A stretch of DNA of 64,000 nucleotides. It comes from Casuarina equisetifolia. Its lineage: Eukaryota; Streptophyta; Magnoliopsida; Fagales; Casuarinaceae. The notes beneath the pieces were generated by a model. It was given only the letters and a program-made list of their open reading frames with translations, was not told where the DNA came from and did no database searches. Shown in pieces: positions 34,147 through 45,403 of this stretch (position 1 is its first letter; the number at the start of each line of letters is the position of its first letter). The position numbers and the translations under genes are program-made. The stretch lies in the NCBI GenBank assembly GCA_028551475.1, contig CM052359.1:3473583-3537582 (forward strand). The letters run 5' to 3'.

Positions 34147-35186
34147 CTAAAAAATGACATCACGGCTGACGAAAAAATTTTGGGAAGAGGGATCATAGAG
34201 GCAATAACCCTTTTGAGAATAAGGATAACCCATGAAAATACAAGGAATGGCACAAGGACTAAATTTGTCGCGATGACCAAGGGTGGTAGCATAACACCGA
34301 CAACCAAAAACACGAAGATGTTCAATGATGGGGGGTTTACCAAATAATCGCTCAAAGGGACTGACACCATGAAGGGAAGTGAAGGGGAGGCGATTAATGA
34401 TATGAGTAGTAGTGAGAAGGCAATCTCCCCAGAAAGAAGAGGGGATGGAAGCCTGAAACATTAAGGCCCGTGCGACATCAAGAAGGTGGCGATGCTTACG
34501 TTCAACAACTCCATTTTGTTGGGGAGTATAAACGCAAGAGGTTGAGTGATCCCGTGGCGGGATAAGAAGGTTTGACATTCAGTGGAGAAAAATTCAAGAC
34601 CATTATCAGAGCGAATGCGTTTGATAGTAGTGCCAAATTGGGTTTGAATAAGGGAAATAAAATGTTGAATTTTTGAAAAAACTTGACTTTTATAAGAAAG
34701 AATGAAGACCCAAGTGGCACGAGAGAAATCATCCACGATGGTGAGAAAATAACGTGCACCATCGTGGGTAGGTGTACAGCGAGGTCCCCACACATCCATA
34801 TGAATTAGGTCAAAAATGGAGTGTGTGTGAGATTGACGTTTAGGAAAAACGAGGTGAGGTTGTTTTTCTAGAGGACAAATTGGACAAAAATAATGAGAAA
34901 GACAGGAAATTGATTTTCCATGAGCCAAAAAAGTTTTTAAAAAGGAGTGACCGAGGTGTTGGTGCCAAAGATGATAATTATTATTGATAAAAGAGGAATT
35001 ACAAAATGTTTTTAGGGTACAATAAGTATCCTTTAGGGAATTGAAATATTGAGCAAAAATAGAATGAAATTGAGATGGAATGGAAGTACAAAGAAAATAG
35101 AGACCCCGTTCAGCTCTGCCTAGCTCGATTAGAGCTCCAATCGTACAGTCCTGGAAAACACAAAAAGCATCGAAGAAAATTACCAC
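34147..35186 (-). pseudogene. copia pre-integrase and integrase region, broken
   Basis: The GAG pre-integrase zinc motif is HLWHQHLGH...CPICPLEKQ. The integrase core has HMDVWGP (first Asp), IRSDNGLEF (second Asp) and, in another frame, [12 protein letters not shown] (Glu). One frameshift near 34510-34570 separates the second Asp from the Glu. The protease lies just upstream at about 35410 (minus strand), where the active-site DSGAS motif reads NFGAS, so the catalytic Asp is lost. Confidence 0.88.
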
Positions 35187-35869
35187 ACAATTATTGTCAC
35201 GAGTTAATTTTTGAATGGATAAAAGATTGTGTCAAAAACGAGGGGCATATAAAACATAGGTAAGGCGTAATGAGGGATTTAGAGCATAGGTGCCAATATG
35301 GGTGACGAGACTAATGGACCTATCAGGTAAGGTGATGGATAATGGTGCAACATATGGATAATAATAATCTAAAAAATTTAAATCACAAGTAATATGGTCA
35401 CTTGCCCCAAAATTGATGATCCATGATGTGTAAAAAGGTGTTTAAGGAGAAGCATTACTAGTGAATGGGCCGGGGTTAGTGGGTCCTGGCTAATTAAGGA
35501 GACTAAATAGGCGTTGTTGCTGATCAGGGGTCAAATAGAGTCCATTGGACCCACCAAAAGAGCTAGGTGGGCCAAGTATTGATGGGCTTGAAGAACTTGC
35601 ACCATGAGAAAAAATAAAAGATGGGTTAGATTGATAGAGGGTCCATTAGGAGGGGAAAGCCCATGGGTAATGGGGTTGAGAAGCCCAAATCTAGATTGGT
35701 AGACTAGATCATGGGCTTCAACGTGATAGGCCAAAGGAGCAGGCCCGCTGGACTTGCTTATGGACCCACCCCGCTGTTTAGGCTACTAGCCGAGTAGGTA
35801 GCCCACGATTAGGAAGTAGGATTCGTAAACGTGCCCCGACTTTTTGCAATGATTGCAAAAGAGGCGGGC

Positions 35870-36745
35870 TTAATGCGAGCTGGGAGAGGTGGAGTGAGGC
35901 CCATAGGCAGACCTGCGAGCTAGGGCCAACCCGGCCTGCAACTGAGACAGGGTCGCGGGGACAGACTCCTTCTCATGCGGAATAGGCGACCAAGAGGCCT
36001 GGAATGCCGAATGGTCACCAGAGGAGGGTTTTTCAACATGCGTGGAGCACTGAGCGATGTCATGCTTAGCCATGGCGTAAGTCTTCTCCAGACTGGGAAG
36101 CTCTTCACGGGAGAGAATCGAATAGCACAACATCTAGAATTCCGATGGGAGGCCGAGGAGATACTTCATCATTTTCTCCTCCTGATCGCGGGCACAAAGG
36201 CAAGAGTTCACACCGCAGTCGCACTTTTTACAGCTGTAATGAATTGGTGCTTGATAGGCTTCGAGTTTGCTCCAGAGGTTCTGAAGCCGGACAAAAAAGT
36301 TTGTGAGTTCAGCACCGGTGGCGCTGCTAGGGAGTTTGAGGTCGTTGATGGCCTCCTTCAGACCAAATTTTTGGGTTGCGGTGACCTTATTGAAGCTTTC
36401 TTCAAGAACGGTCCAAATCTCCATGACTGATAAGTGGGTAATTATCCCGGTGAGATTGGGTTCGATAGAGTTGATGAGCCACGTTTTGACAGTAGCATGG
36501 CATTGATCCCAGCATTTTGCATCTTCGCTGTCACCGGGGGGCAGCGGGAAGGTTCCGTCGATGAAGCCCATGTTGTTGCGAGCAAGAAGAACAGTTTGAA
36601 TTTGATCACTCCAATTCGCCCAATTGGATTCGCCGGTGAGTTTGACGGAGACAATACTTACAGGTTGAAGATCGGTCGCCGAAAGGTTGTAAGGATCGCG
36701 AGCAGGGACGGCAGGGGTGGCGGTGTTGGCAGATTCAGTGGACAT
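35870..36745 (-). pseudogene. copia gag, broken
   Basis: The frame from 36745 has the copia gag UBN2-type pattern: VKLTGESNWANWSDQ, MGFIDGT, WLINSIEP and SCKKCDCGVN, then KMMKYLLGL. A stop at 36134 interrupts it and the same product continues (SLEKTYAMA...) to 35870. The zinc knuckle downstream reads CNHCKKSGH but its last Cys is replaced. Confidence 0.85.
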
Positions 36746-37026
36746 GGTGGCTAGGGTTACGGGTAAGATTGGGGATTAGGGTTAGGGGTAATTTGGGTAA
36801 TGTGGGAAAGAAAAAAGGGCAAAAAAGGAATGGTCGAGTCTGGATAAGTGGGACAACGTCAAATAGAGAAAGGGGCAAACGGCGTCGGGTAGTAATAAAA
36901 ATAAAGGGAAAAAAAGTGAGGGATGAAAGAACGAAGAAAGGGCTCCTAACTTATTACCGAAGGCCAGGAAATGAGAAAGTGGAAGCAGAAAAAAGGCTCA
37001 AGAAAGAACCAAGGTCGATGATACCA

Positions 37027-37228
37027 TGTAAGAAAGTGAAGGCAACAAGTGAGCTAAATTCTATTATGATATTATTAAAAATTAATCTGTACAAAGGAAA
37101 GTCTCATTTTATAAGCCTGATTTCTAACCTATATAAGGACATAATAAATGAGAATATTTCAAGATATATTTACACTAAATACATAGCCTATTTAGGCACC
37201 TACGAATCTTACCATATGTGCACCAACA
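37027..37228 (-). repeat. 5' LTR of the copia element
   Basis: 202 bp, flanked outside by the atcta duplication at 37229-37233 and inside by the primer-binding site. It carries the promoter of the element. Confidence 0.92.
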
Positions 37229-37233
37229 ATCTA

Positions 37234-38052
37234 TGTTTCAAAGGGAAAGTCATAACTCATTAGAGATTTGTGAGTTTAAGGAGATAATCTCTTTAAATAT
37301 GTTATGTCTGTATGTTTTTGTGTCGCATGCCTCTGTTTATGAAGTCTTCATAAGTATTTTTGCTTACCGCAGAGACCTCAAGAAGAATAGCGTTAAGAAA
37401 ATGGTAACCCAACAACATATCGTCAACCTCGTACATCGTCAGTTTCTTTCACTTTCATATACCAAACTTTAGTTCAGATTTTAACTCTTTTATCTCCCGT
37501 GGAGATCATGTTGTACGTGTTCCAGTTATATACACTGAAATTATAAAGACAACTAAATAACATCAACCACCAATAACTGGAGTCTATACTGGTCGAAAGT
37601 CTGTGGAAACAAGCAAACAAAGTAATTGTAGTAGACTTTCTGGTTCAACTACAATCCATAAAGAACCAACAGAAGCGCCTTCTGAGGCTTTCTTCATCGT
37701 ACTACTGTAAAAGTACGAACTAGAACATTGAGCTCCTTTCCCAAGTTCACCGGCCATGAGTTGGGAAGTCCCTTGCCATGTTCCAGGCACCAGCTGTATA
37801 GTAGCAAACATGTGGAAAGACTCACTGGCAATGGCCACGATGTCTTTGGTTTAAGAGTAAGGTGGTTGAAACCCTGACAGTAGAAAGCATGTCATACTTT
37901 CTTTTAATGACTGACGAATCATATTCTATTATCTCTCACCTCTTTGTTCATTGCAACAGTGAAAAACATCTTCCTTGTTTAAGAATAATAAATGGTCTAC
38001 TAACAAAGGTTTGATCATGTCCAAGAGAAGAAAATTTTTTATACAACAAGAT
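37234..38052. other. LecRK-type 5' spacer right of the copia element
   Basis: 37440-37640 is diverged but related to 45650-45850 upstream of LecRK copy 4 (ggagatcatgttgtacgtgt versus ggaggtcatgttgtctatgt). 37880-38052 is related to the 275-bp tandem unit at 20307. It is therefore the continuation of the deleted locus 1 flank interrupted by the copia element. Confidence 0.5.
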
Positions 38053-38067
38053 AAGGTTTCCTTCCTT

Positions 38068-38830
38068 ATGGGTTAAATGGATGATAATAGAAAATTTGAA
38101 GGGAAAAAATGTATTAGAAGTTGAGATGAAAAAATCATTAGCTTGGAGTTTTCGGAATATTTTACAAGTAAGAAGTGAACTCAAACAAGAAGTGATGGGT
38201 TCAGAATACATTACTACCAAAAGTTATGTAGAACTAAGAGAGCACAGAGAAGATACTGAATGGGCAAAATTTGTATAGAAAGAAGACATACCAAAGCATA
38301 ATTTTATATGTTGGATTATTTTAAAAGGCAAACTATCAACAACAGATCGTGTGGCTGTATAAAATAGCTCAGTGAACCTACAATGCAACCTTTGCCAACA
38401 AGGAGAAAAATCATAACATTTATTTTTGAATGCAGGTTCACAAATTATATATGGAAAACTTTGTTAGGTATGAATTGATATTGGAAAGCTAAAATATGTT
38501 GGATGATCAAAGCTGTCAAGAGTAAGAGTTTTGTAACAACCATGCTTAGTATATCTTTTAATGCCGTATTGTATCACATTTGGAGGAAAAGAAATAGAAG
38601 AAGATTCAATGATAAAAGTTTAGACAGTTCAACTATTATTGCTAAAATCAAGAAGGACGTTAGAGAGAAGATTTTATTTGCCAGAAGAGTAAAGCATATA
38701 AATTGTAATAAATTCTTACAAGAGCTTTAGAATTTGCAGTGTTTGAGCTTAAATGATGATGATGTAATTGAATAATCTTGTAATTTTTTACGGTAATATA
38801 TAATTCTTGACCTTTCACCAAAAAAAAAAA
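38068..38830 (+). mobile_element. 5'-truncated LINE insertion with 15-bp target duplication
   Basis: The exact 15-mer aaggtttccttcctt flanks the insert at 38053-38067 and 38831-38845. It ends in an A12 tail. The coding strand shows the end of ORF2, the zf-RVT region: HNFICWIILKGKLSTTDR, CNLCQQGEKS and, at 38503-38730, HIWRKRNRRRF. Short frames are broken by several stops. About 0.76 kb of the 3' end was copied, typical of truncated LINE integration. Confidence 0.88.
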
Positions 38831-38845
38831 AAGGTTTCCTTCCTT

Positions 38846-40320
38846 TCGATATAATAATGTTTGGCTTCATTGGCTGGCATGAATGCATAGATTGTTGTAT
38901 TTATTTTATCCTGATGATTAAATTTTAAAAAAAAAAAATGACACTCCTACTTGTATTTCAACAATGTTGAAAGATCCTGTATTATTCTCCACTGGAATTC
39001 TCCATTTCAGGCATTTGGTGCTCATACTAGTGTAATTACATCCTCAGATGCGACTGGACTAGAAATACCTTCAAAACGCATGTTCTGGATATTGAACCAA
39101 TAAGTTCTGTCGTTACCACTGTTATAGCTTTATGTTTCTGTTTGCTCGTTCAAGACGTAACACAATATGATTCATTCGTGTCATTCAATTAATAAGAAAA
39201 GCAGTGTATTCTTCTATTTATTCTAAGCTCACTCGGGAGCAAAGCAAAGGCCCCGGATTCTATCAGAACAGAACCGTGTACCTCACATAGAATTGAATGA
39301 TTGTTTTTAGTTCTCTTCTTTTCAAACCACCTACACCTGCTTAAGGAGGTTTTCTATGAAACATCACTGAAACTGGATTAGCACAATTTTTTTGGACAAT
39401 TTTGCAGATGTCCCCGGAATGAAAGGCAGATTTTTCATCTATTTTCTTTTGTCTGTTTTCAATAAGAATATATAGTAGTGCTTCTGACCTTCTTCTTTAT
39501 ACATCACAATCCGGGACAGAATGCAAGTTAATTGTTTAGTTGACTTCTCTCCTTCCCACATAATAATTGGGCTTTGTTTTTCCTTTGATTTGTTTAATTT
39601 TGTATTATCTTCCACCTTAAACTGGGGCGTGATTACATCCTCGATGGTAGAAACTTCATATTGAAAAAATTGCTTCTTCTTTTTTTTGTGAGATATAGTA
39701 TTTAAACTATAAAGTCAATTCTATTTTCTTTGGCATTGACACATAATAACAGATACATCCGAGTGACGACACATACATTTTAGGCATGACCTCATTTTTA
39801 AAGGTTTATAGTAATAATTGCTAAATCAGATATAAAACCATTGAGAAAATTATACATTTCTTTCCTAATACTGACTATGATGAGACCTGTAGTGATGATT
39901 GTCATGATTTAAATATTCATTATTTTTTTATATCTATTATCTATTTATTATTTACATATATTCACTTTTTATGATTCAATAACATCGATAAATCTGACCC
40001 TAAATCATATTACCCACACAAAAGACTATTGATTTTCGAATCAGGTCCTAAGTTTTATTCGCGTTGGCCTTGGAAATTTAAACCCATGATTCAAAATGCC
40101 TCCAGCTAATATACTCGATATCTAATATACTTGGAATTTGGTTTTATTTGCATTGTCTACATCATGCTCATTTTAGTAATATCAGTTCAATATCTGTCAC
40201 AACAACTGCAAGCACTTCGAACTAACAACAAAAAATAAAAGAATAGATTAAAAACCATCAATGTTATCATCAAACATCATACCAATTAATTAAAATAGAT
40301 AGATCTCAACTCTTAGGTTT
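38846..40320. other. Spacer DNA, no gene recognised
   Basis: The left part (to about 39350) continues the spacer related to 20820-21250 (aatgctccac, cactcgggag). The rest is AT-rich with nothing recognised. Confidence 0.45.
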
Positions 40321-40349
40321 TATCTGAGCTCTTTAATCCACGAATTATT

Positions 40350-41300
40350 GTGTGATTACATCCTGATGACATATGTTTTAAGACCCCAGCACTACAGTCA
40401 TACAGCGGCAGAGCTCCACTCCAAATAAGATGTATAAAGACTTTAATTCAAATACTAGGACGGCACAACATCGTCAACGCACTGCAAATTAAATGTAAAT
40501 CAAAACAATTTTGGGGATAACCTTAATTGTGATAAATCCTAGGTGTTCGGTGAATGAATAGGTGGCAGAAAACCTTAAATAATTGAAAGCTCACCTTGCT
40601 TTCGTTTTGTTATTATAAGGTCCATTCCATCTCTTAAAATAATTGTTAGAATAAATAAAATAATGTTGGTATATCAATTACTTAAGATACACGTTGAAGT
40701 TCAAGATGCTCTCTCCCCGCAAATATGGGAGAAGCCTTCTTACAGAAACTCAATTCACAAGTAAGTGGGCACTTTACTTAAAACTTAAGTTCTAATACCA
40801 TCTAAAGAAATTTTTAATTTCTTCCCCAAAATCAGTGAGGAGAATATTTCTATGTATAAATAATATGATAGACCAGAATATTAACAATATATCGTCTATA
40901 CTAAGTGTAAGAAAATACATTTTGTAAGACACAATTTATGAATATTAGGGGGCCTTTCTCAAAACCTGCAGTTTGATACTATATTAAAACTCACTTCCAC
41001 ACTATTCTTAATATGTCTTCTTATAATTAATATGCACTATAAGTTATATTACAAGGGTAATACATCACATTCATGTTCGAATGGTGCAATATCCTGAATC
41101 CAGACTGTGATTTCAGCTAACAGGTTTATTTTCCCCCTTCAATTAGCTTTAAAAAAATTTACACATAAAAAATATAAAATACCAATATAAAACCCACAGA
41201 ATTGATCCCACCGACTCTTATTCCTCAGCAATAATAAAACAAAAGGTTCCCCTGATTTAACAAGAATTAATGACCAACAAGACAGGTTGGATTATGTCAA
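40350..41300. repeat. LecRK array spacer block (3' of copy 4)
   Basis: Matches other block copies at gattacatcctgatgac, catcgtcaacgcactgca, ggtggcagaaaaccttaaat and gacaggttggattatgtcaa. It lies about 2 kb 3' of LecRK copy 4. Confidence 0.6.
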
Positions 41301-43381
41301 AGACAAGAAAACTCATCGGCCAGCCGGAAAATGTTTCTTTAATTGTGTCAATGTTGGCAACATTTGTTGTCCGGTATACAATTTTGCCAGACTGTCGATT
41401 CTCAAGCAGCTGTACGAGACTATTGCCTCTGCTTTGTCCAGATAACCAGTGAAAGAGGTGCCACAATCCCTCCCAAATTTACATTTCAGCAAAAAGTTTG
41501 CTGCTCTGTGAACATTGTCTATTGGTCTACCCCAGAATTCTTCGCTTGCTTACGCTTTTAGTTCAGACTAGCATAACGCTGCCTCCTCGTTCTCACGAGA
41601 AATTCCTATTATACATTTTGCTTTGCTAAGACGTTATAGTGTATGTCATGCATTAATATTTGAGTATCATAAACGAGGAGGAGTTGTACAACTTTTTATC
41701 TGATCGAAGCCAACTCATTGCAATACAAAGGCCTCGAACACTAGATAGAACCAGTTCCCAAAGGTAAAATAAAGAATGAAAGAGAACTCCTTAACTTCCT
41801 CTTTCTATATCTTATACAACGTATACCGTTTAGGAATTTTAGGAATTTTTTAAAGCTCCATGAGCCTTGCATTTTTCATTTAATTGTTTAATATAGTTAT
41901 ATATATGACCTTGTTTGGACAGGATAGCATATGCCAGCGCGGTATGATCTCACATCGATTATGTATTATGATTCTTCTTTCTAGTCAACCCTTATCACTT
42001 CAGAGTCCATAGCTACGCTATAACGATAGCTTAATAGCGTAAGAAAAAAAACAAAGTTCCTTTTCTCACTATCAAAGTTCAAAACTTCCCTAGATTGTCC
42101 TTCTCAAGTCGTGTTAAGTGGATTATTAGCTGTAAAACCATCCCTTAATAAATCATTAGAAGCCTTTGTATAAGTTTCCTATCTCACTATCTTTGAGGCA
42201 ATGAACTTGTATGCTGTATTGGACCAGAAATCATTTCACCAAGAGATATGGAATCTCCCTGCTTTGACCCCAATAAATATACAGGTTATTCTATGAGGAA
42301 CGATTACATTAAAATCAAGCAGAATCTCAACCGATCGATTAAGAGAGATGCTCGAGATCATATAACCACATGCAACATCAAAAGACTTTCACGGACTCTC
42401 ATACTCACCGTCTAAATTAATTACATGTTATAGTAGCTTTTATATCATTATACCACATTCAACTTATCCAGCTCCGTGAAGCGCAATTATAGGAGTATTC
42501 CAAGAAGATAATTATAAGCCTCTTTCTTCGTAGGTTAGACAAGATAATGTTTATTATCTCTTACCTTTGACTTTCCAAACTCTTTTTCAGGCCTGCTTCT
42601 TTATTGCAGATACTTACTTTGATACCCAGAAATCGTTTGAGCTCCCAGCATCTTTTAGTACCTACTTCTTGATTTCAGGTAATTGCTTGGATCCCAGTCA
42701 CTCCACTCACACGACAGCCAAGTTTGTTGCTAGCTGCCGCTTTTCAATTTATAACAAAGAATTGTAAAACTAAACTTGATTGTGTCTTAGTGTAACTAAT
42801 TTTTCATAATTCAGGTGTTAAGATCTTGAAAAAATTGTTTATTCAAAATCTTATAAGCTTAGTGACTTTAGGTTTAAAATTTATCTGAGTAATTATGTTA
42901 GATCTTATTGATGTCTTGTAGGTTTTGTATATTTTGTCAAACTTTTGCCTATTGTTATTGATTTCTCATGGACCTCAAAATGTCATTTCAACACTCAACA
43001 AAGGGTTGACAATCACTTAGTTTAGTGTTAAGTAAGTGCGGATTAGGACTAAAAGTTTCAGGTTTGACACTCAAGGATGTGTAAGTGGGTGTTTGAGTTA
43101 TTAAAAAAATAAAAATAAAAATACTCTAACAAAGGCTAAACCAATGACATTAGTAGATCAAACATGCAATTACAATCCAATCCAAATGATATGCTCTTGA
43201 AGTTAAACCTTCTCAGTCAAAACTTCAAGGTATAATAGTTTCTAGTAACTTACGGGAAATGTAAATTCTTGCAACTGCACTCTAATTATTTGGATACATT
43301 CACATAAACAAACAAGCCCTAGGATACACGTAGACAACAAACATAGAGAACAATAATGAGAAGTAAAGATGGTGGACAAGA
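41301..43381. other. 3' spacer of LecRK copy 4
   Basis: Short frames only. No RNA gene or element recognised. The final part contains the 3' untranslated region of copy 4. Confidence 0.45.
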
Positions 43382-45322
43382 TCAGCGACCATGCTGAAGA
43401 CTAGTCGTTATGGAAGCTTCACCAGAACTAACTGATGGTGCAGGTACATGATACGTGGGAACAGGCATCTGCATAGGAAGAGTGGGCATTGTTGCCTCAA
43501 AATTAAGAACATGAATTGCTTGCCGAATGGAGGGCCTGAGACTTCGATCAGGGTGAGCACACAAAAGTCCAACAACCATCAAACACTCAATCTCTTTCTG
43601 GTCAAAATCCTTCTGCATTTTCGCATCCACCGCTAAAAGAAGATCTCCTTTCCCGTAGAGACTCCAAACCCACTGGACCAGCCCCATTTCAGAATCGTTT
43701 TCTATAGTATCAACTGCCCTTCTTCCAGTGGCAATTTCTAATGTAACCACTCCAAAGCTGTAAATATCTGACTCTTTGCTTGCCCTACCTGTGCTTACGT
43801 ATTCTGGAGCCATGTACCCTAGCGTTCCAGCCAAACCAGTTGTCTGGGGGCCTAAATCATGATCCATAAGCCGAGCTAACCCAAAGTCACCAAGCTTGAC
43901 GTTAAAACTAGAGTCAAGCATGACATTGCTTGATTTTATATCCCGATGCACCACACATTGCTCCCATTCCTCATGAAGATAGAGCACCGCGGAGGCTAAC
44001 CCAAGAGATATCTTGTGTCTTACTGCCCAAGAGAGCAGACTCTTCTTGCCAAAAAGGTGAGTATCAAGGCTGCCATTTGGCATAAACTCATAGACAAGTA
44101 GGAATTCAGCTTTGTCATGACACCATCCTATGAGTTGCACAAGATTTCGGTGCCTCAGTCGGCTAATGATCTTGACTTCGGTGATGTATTCTTTCTTCCC
44201 CTGTTTCGACCCCCTTGAGATTTTCTTCACAGCAATTGGCATGTCTAAATCAGTTAAATACCCCTTATAAACAGCACCAAAGCCTCCTTGACCCAACTTC
44301 CTGTCATTCGAGAAGTTGTGGGTAGCTGAAGCAAGCTCGTTATAAGAGAACCTCCTTGGACCTGCTCCTCTTTCTAGGTCATCGTTAATCGACGTTAAGT
44401 TCATCTCTGTTGGTTCTCTTTTCTTTTGCATGTGCCTCCGAAATATTGCAAACGCTATAACCACTCCTGCCCCCAAAACACCACAAGAAACTGTCAGCCC
44501 CACGATCAATCCTATATTTTTCGTTTTCTTTGGAGTTGTCTCTTCTCTATCCAAGCTTGACTTGAATTCCCATGACAGAAGCGTATGACGCTCTACGTAG
44601 GAACCAGTGGCCGCTGAAATTCCAATTGTAACCCACTCAGGGAGAACCTTGGAGAGATCAATTATGTAGGAAAGACTTGTGTTCTCCTGAGAATTTGACG
44701 TCCTTTCAAAGGACCAAGAGACGCTGAAATTCCTGGTAGTAGCGTTGTAGTCAATCGCGGCATGTATGGTATCTCCACTGTGTAAACTAGTATTCCAAGA
44801 GTGGTAAACGCTGGAAGCAATTGAGTTGTTGTTAATGCCCACATGCTCAAAGGGAGGATCCCATTCAGAGTTCTCGAAAGAATCGAACTCCACGTGAACA
44901 ATTTGGTTTTCAGATGAATCACTGGTTGTAGTGTTGAATAGTCCCAGAAAGCCACCGGCTGAATTTGGTGGGATTTCGAAACCAGCGGGAGCAAGGAAGA
45001 ACGAGAGCCCGTGACCATAACTTGGACTGCTTTGGGTATCAATAGTGAAGGAGAAACGTGTTGCAAAGTCGGAAAGGTTTCCTGTATTGGAGTCCCAGAG
45101 TGGCACCTTCTTCGCATAGGTGGCCCAGCCAACACGGTTTAGATAATTGACTTTATTCATTTCAATGGCTCCAACTGAAGGTACAGCGTCTCCCTGATAC
45201 ATTATGTTGGACATGTTGGATTCAAAGCGAGAGAATTGGAAAGAAATCGAATTTGAATAGGGAAGAAGAAACAGCAAAAGGAAGAGACATAGCTGGAATA
45301 CGATGAAGAAAATCATGCCCAT
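43382..45322 (-). CDS. L-type lectin-domain receptor kinase, class IX-like (copy 4)
   Basis: Intact single-exon receptor kinase, 646 residues from the MG start. The longer frame starting at 45385 would begin upstream of the transcription start expected from the TATA box at 45394-45403, so it is not favoured. Signal peptide about 1-25; legume lectin with VEFDSFENSEWDP metal-site residues; membrane helix about 270-294; kinase about 337-605. Landmarks are GQGGFGAV 344-351, Lys366, HRD 459-461, Asn466, DFG 479-481, APE 505-507, and the tail ends SITTSLQHGR. No defect was seen, and it has the clearest promoter of the array, so it is the best candidate for an active receptor. Confidence 0.96.
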   Translation of the reverse strand: MGMIFFIVFQLCLFLLLFLLPYSNSISFQFSRFESNMSNIMYQGDAVPSVGAIEMNKVNYLNRVGWATYAKKVPLWDSNTGNLSDFATRFSFTIDTQSSPSYGHGLSFFLAPAGFEIPPNSAGGFLGLFNTTTSDSSENQIVHVEFDSFENSEWDPPFEHVGINNNSIASSVYHSWNTSLHSGDTIHAAIDYNATTRNFSVSWSFERTSNSQENTSLSYIIDLSKVLPEWVTIGISAATGSYVERHTLLSWEFKSSLDREETTPKKTKNIGLIVGLTVSCGVLGAGVVIAFAIFRRHMQKKREPTEMNLTSINDDLERGAGPRRFSYNELASATHNFSNDRKLGQGGFGAVYKGYLTDLDMPIAVKKISRGSKQGKKEYITEVKIISRLRHRNLVQLIGWCHDKAEFLLVYEFMPNGSLDTHLFGKKSLLSWAVRHKISLGLASAVLYLHEEWEQCVVHRDIKSSNVMLDSSFNVKLGDFGLARLMDHDLGPQTTGLAGTLGYMAPEYVSTGRASKESDIYSFGVVTLEIATGRRAVDTIENDSEMGLVQWVWSLYGKGDLLLAVDAKMQKDFDQKEIECLMVVGLLCAHPDRSLRPSIRQAIHVLNFEATMPTLPMQMPVPTYHVPAPSVSSGEASITTSLQHGR

Positions 45323-45393
45323 GGCTTGGGGAAGAGAAAAAAGAAGAGAACTGGGACCTGATGGGGAGACGTGGCGTGATTTCACACTTCCGG

Positions 45394-45403
45394 CCTTTTA
45401 TAG
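45394..45403 (-). promoter_or_regulatory. TATA box of LecRK copy 4
   Basis: The minus strand reads ctataaaagg, a near-perfect plant TATA box, about 72-80 bp before the ATG at 45322. Confidence 0.65.

Larger units (their letters stand above)
31828..37228 (-). mobile_element. Full-length, inactive Ty1/copia LTR retrotransposon
   Basis: Two 202-bp LTRs (31828-32029 and 37027-37228) begin tgttgg and end ttaca in element sense, with a 5-bp target duplication atcta. The primer-binding site is at 37015-37026 (minus strand tggtatcatcga, initiator-Met tRNA type). The polypurine tract is at 32030-32040 (minus strand ttgagggggag). On the minus strand the order is gag, protease, integrase, RT, RNase H, the Ty1/copia order. 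The LTRs differ at about 8 of 202 positions. Stops and frameshifts break gag-pol and the protease site is altered, so the copy is inactive. The short LTRs would suit an Ale-like lineage, but this is only a guess. Confidence 0.95.

Noticed and set aside
33256-36754. Long plus-strand frames (up to 164 codons) as host genes
   Set aside because: They are antisense to the copia gag-pol region and vanish once the minus-strand element is recognised.
44662-45135. 157-codon minus-strand frame inside LecRK copy 4
   Set aside because: Frame-shadow of the lectin domain. Similar shadows occur at 18220-18579 and 27965-28156.
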